Assembly (NCBI RefSeq): GCF_900188445.1
Contig: NZ_FZOR01000028.1
Location: forward strand, 46,105-110,104
From: Actinomadura meyerae
GTDB lineage: Bacteria; Actinomycetota; Actinomycetes; Streptosporangiales; Streptosporangiaceae
Reading direction: 5' to 3'
Length of the DNA: 64,000 nt
This document shows, piece by piece, positions 61,955 to 64,000 of this stretch; position 1 is the stretch's first letter, and every line of letters begins with the position of its first letter. The notes beneath the pieces are model-generated. The model was given only the letters and a program-made list of their open reading frames with translations. It did no database searches and was not told where the DNA came from. Position numbers and translations under genes: made by a program.

Positions 61955-63104
61955 CGAGATCGAATCGACCCTACGAGCCTGGCACGCCTACGAGACCGGC
62001 CGCGGATCAGCCGCCGTCATCGACTTCGATTGCGCCCCCACCACCACGGCCCCCGAACCGGCCAGCAGCCGCCTGGCCATCCACCGGCGCCTCACCGACC
62101 TCCACACCCGCGCCACCGAGACCGGAGCCGCCCGCCTCACCGCCCGTCTCAACGCCGACTTGGCATACCTGGGCGCTCTCCTCGGCGAGCACCCACCGCT
62201 CACTGACTACGTCCGGGCGACCCAGGGATGCCCGGCCGCCGGATGGCAGGACGGCTACATCACCCACCGAGGCGACCAGGCCCGCCAAGCCCTGACCGCC
62301 CTAGGCATCCAGTGGGGCTCCGACACCGCACGCGACCTCAACGCCATCGAAGGCCCCATCGAAACCGACGAGGCCCCCGACGCGATCCGCCAGGCCGCCG
62401 CCGACTACGAACAAGCAGTCCGCCAGGCCACCGGCAGCACCGCCGCGTTCAACCTCACCATCGAGACCACCGAGGTAGACGCCTACTGGGCGTACTGGCT
62501 GGATGGCGCCGGCGACAAGGTCCGCCTACGCCTCAACCTCCGCCGCGCCAGCTTCACCAAGGTCGCCGCCCGCCAATTCGCCCTACACGAGGTACTCGGC
62601 CACGGCCTCCAAGGCGCGAGCTGGTCAGCCCGAGCAGCAGCCGAAGACGTCCCCTGGGTACGCCTGATGTCGGTACACGCCACCCAACAAGTCCTCCTCG
62701 AAGGACTCGCCCAGGCCCTACCCCTCTTCATCACCCCAGACGACGAGCTACTTGTCACCCGCACCAAGTTCGACCACTACAACCAACTAGTGCGCGCCGA
62801 ACTGCACATCGCGCTCAACCAGGGCGCGACCATCGCCGAGCTGGCCGACCACGCCCGCTTCCGCATGCCCTGGATCAAGGACGCCGCCATAGCCGACCTC
62901 CTCACCGACCGAGGAGCCAACCCACAACTACGCTCCTACCTCTGGGCCTACCCCGCAGGCATTGACTGGTTCGCCAACCTCGCCGACGCCGACAAGCCCA
63001 CCAGGACCACCGTCCTACAGGCCGCCTACCGCGACCCGCTCACCCCGAACGACCTAGAGACTCTCTGGCCAGCAGGCCCCACCATCGGCGGCCAAGGCAC
63101 CTAA
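61941..63104 (+). CDS. Putative HExxxH metallopeptidase-like protein
   Basis: A 387-residue protein. Residues ~210-230 read RQFALHEVLGHGLQGASW: His-Glu-x(3)-His, the HExxxH spacing known from MATCAP/DUF1704 and, as HEXXGH, from M49 peptidases. About 30 residues on is VLLEGLAQALPLF, whose EGLA matches the QEGLA motif of DUF1704 and could supply the third zinc ligand. The N-terminal ~130 residues are helical (RLTDLHTRATETGAARLTAR), as is the end. No signal peptide, so intracellular. GTG at 61941 overlaps the regulator's end by 14 bases. Family assignment is by motif only; the substrate is unknown. Confidence 0.6.
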   Translation: MNLRDEIESTLRAWHAYETGRGSAAVIDFDCAPTTTAPEPASSRLAIHRRLTDLHTRATETGAARLTARLNADLAYLGALLGEHPPLTDYVRATQGCPAAGWQDGYITHRGDQARQALTALGIQWGSDTARDLNAIEGPIETDEAPDAIRQAAADYEQAVRQATGSTAAFNLTIETTEVDAYWAYWLDGAGDKVRLRLNLRRASFTKVAARQFALHEVLGHGLQGASWSARAAAEDVPWVRLMSVHATQQVLLEGLAQALPLFITPDDELLVTRTKFDHYNQLVRAELHIALNQGATIAELADHARFRMPWIKDAAIADLLTDRGANPQLRSYLWAYPAGIDWFANLADADKPTRTTVLQAAYRDPLTPNDLETLWPAGPTIGGQGT

Positions 63105-63276
63105 GACCTAGGGTCAGCCAGCAGCCCAACCGCCGGATGAGAACTTTCTTTACGTCTTCAAGGGCGCCCGCTACGCGGCTGCCGGCGGCCGCCCGCCCCA
63201 GCGCGCCGGGCATGCGGCCTGTCCCGTCCGGTCCCGTCGCGCCGGGGCGTTCACCGCCAGCGTATGTTTGCGCCGA
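63105..63276. other. Spacer between the HExxxH gene and the DUF4238 remnant
   Basis: About 170 bases between two convergent genes. No ORF or clear hairpin was recognised. Base composition falls from GC-rich to near 50 percent towards the right side, marking a composition boundary. Confidence 0.4.
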
Positions 63277-63917
63277 TCAAGGATCCTCCGGAAGCCTTCC
63301 TTGCTGCCTAGCAAAGCCAGCAATCAAGTTATTGATCTGCTTATGGGGGATACGCATCTCTTCCGTGCGCGGTTCAGGAATTCGCATGCCAGCAAAAGGA
63401 GCGTCATGTGGGTGATGGAAAACGGCTTTCCTGGCATTGTGTAGCGTATAGCTATTTAGTTGCTTCGCTATCGCTGTGGTTCCTGGCAAAAAGCCATCTT
63501 CTGCTTTGTCTCCGAGTCCTCCCATGCACAGCCCAACACGACGACTTAGGGGAATAAAGAGCTGCATGGCAGTCCCTAGGCCCGTTCCGAGTCCCATTTC
63601 ACGGTTCATTGGGTCTGGGATGAGAACAAGCGGAGTATCGGATGTTCCGAGCGCCTTGCGTTGGAAGGTTGCCAGCACCCAGGGCTGTCGAAAGAAAACT
63701 AGATTGATGGACCCTTCGAACATGTCCACAATGTTGCTTAGGTGCAAATGACGGTCGACCTTGAAGGTGTCGGCACTAGCGAGCATCCTCGCTCTCAGGC
63801 CTTCAATTTCGTCATCCGTAGTATCGGGTCCAAGACCTAGGCGCTCCCGTACTTGTTGGGTTGTGAAGGTTCCAACTTCTAGTTTGGCTATCGAGCGATA
63901 TATCTCAATGCCGTTAA
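63277..63917 (-). pseudogene. DUF4238 protein remnant lacking its N-terminus
   Basis: From ATG 63786 to TGA 63277 the minus strand encodes a segment like DUF4238: LSNIVDMFEGSINLVFFRQP, LVLIPDPMNREMGLGTGLGT and AMQLFIPLSRRVGLCMGGLG (in place of the usual 'TSDNPv...fPLs'). The frame continues upstream without a start (GIEIYRSIAKLEVGTFTTQQ, then VRERLGLGPDTTDDEIEGLR) to a TAA at about 63918, so the protein's N-terminal ~100 residues, normally with a HYVPQFYL motif, are missing. AT-rich codons unlike the rest of the window show foreign origin. DUF4238 proteins occur in mobile and defence-like contexts; function unknown. Confidence 0.6.
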
Positions 63918-64000
63918 ATTAAGCTGCTGGGCAGATCAATCGGATCGTGGCCGGCGAGTCGTGGGTGATGTTCTCGTCCGTCTCACGTTTAACTCGGTAT
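63918..64000. other. Right edge, unassigned
   Basis: The last 83 bases hold no recognisable coding sequence, and continue the mixed-composition island. Confidence 0.3.

Noticed and set aside
58346..64000. A second copy of the tRNA-Gly 3' end (attR) within the window
   Set aside because: None was seen on reading the sequence; the right border is probably outside.

Overview
This is one stretch of a high-GC actinobacterial chromosome. The gene content (HspR/HAIR heat-shock control, a mycothiol-type DinB-like protein, an EtfD-like menaquinone-linked reductase, DUF3151, a CU044_5270 family protein next to an ECF sigma factor, an AA10 LPMO) suggests a Thermomonosporaceae/Actinomadura-like organism. 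That placement is an inference from content; no rRNA gene is present to confirm it.

Layout. 1-9.9 kb: the N-terminus of murA, a SUFU-domain protein, purD-purB-MOSC, corA behind an unusual leader, a glycerophosphodiester phosphodiesterase, purA and a LuxR regulator. 10-18.5 kb: a frameshifted flavoprotein, DUF3151, a secreted protein, GNAT, HxlR, fbaA, DedA, a RodZ-C-like membrane protein, pyrE, an alpha/beta-hydrolase-like protein without a nucleophile, and a 170-bp tandem repeat. 18-25.3 kb: TPR and NYN proteins, a PhoD-like phosphatase, an epimerase, and a four-gene cassette with three Roadblock-like proteins and no GTPase. 25.3-34 kb: a coupled LPMO/DUF305 pair and a dnaK-grpE-dnaJ-hspR-clpB operon behind a HAIR site. 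34-43 kb: an ABC exporter coupled to a two-component system, a large subtilase, and an ECF sigma factor with a membrane partner. 43-54 kb: 3-hydroxyacyl-CoA dehydrogenase, thiolase and EtfD-like reductase (fatty-acid oxidation); DUF1326-DUF2182; a SARP fused to membrane helices and a helix-hairpin-helix domain; a lipoprotein; a ZIP transporter. 54-58.2 kb: a proVWX-type glycine-betaine ABC system and dcd.

At 58.3 kb a tRNA-Gly(CCC) is followed by a decayed tyrosine integrase facing it. From there to the right end the sequence is accessory: a chain of overlapping tiny genes (the first broken by an in-frame stop), a divergent regulator coupled to a possible metalloprotease with an HExxxH motif, and a DUF4238 remnant of clearly lower GC. 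This looks like an old tRNA-targeted island.

The most interesting signals are the Roadblock cassette, the SARP/membrane/HhH fusion, the LPMO-DUF305 coupling, the corA leader peptide with alternative hairpins, the HExxxH gene, and a recurring pattern of short tandem duplications that straddle stop codons (five genes).
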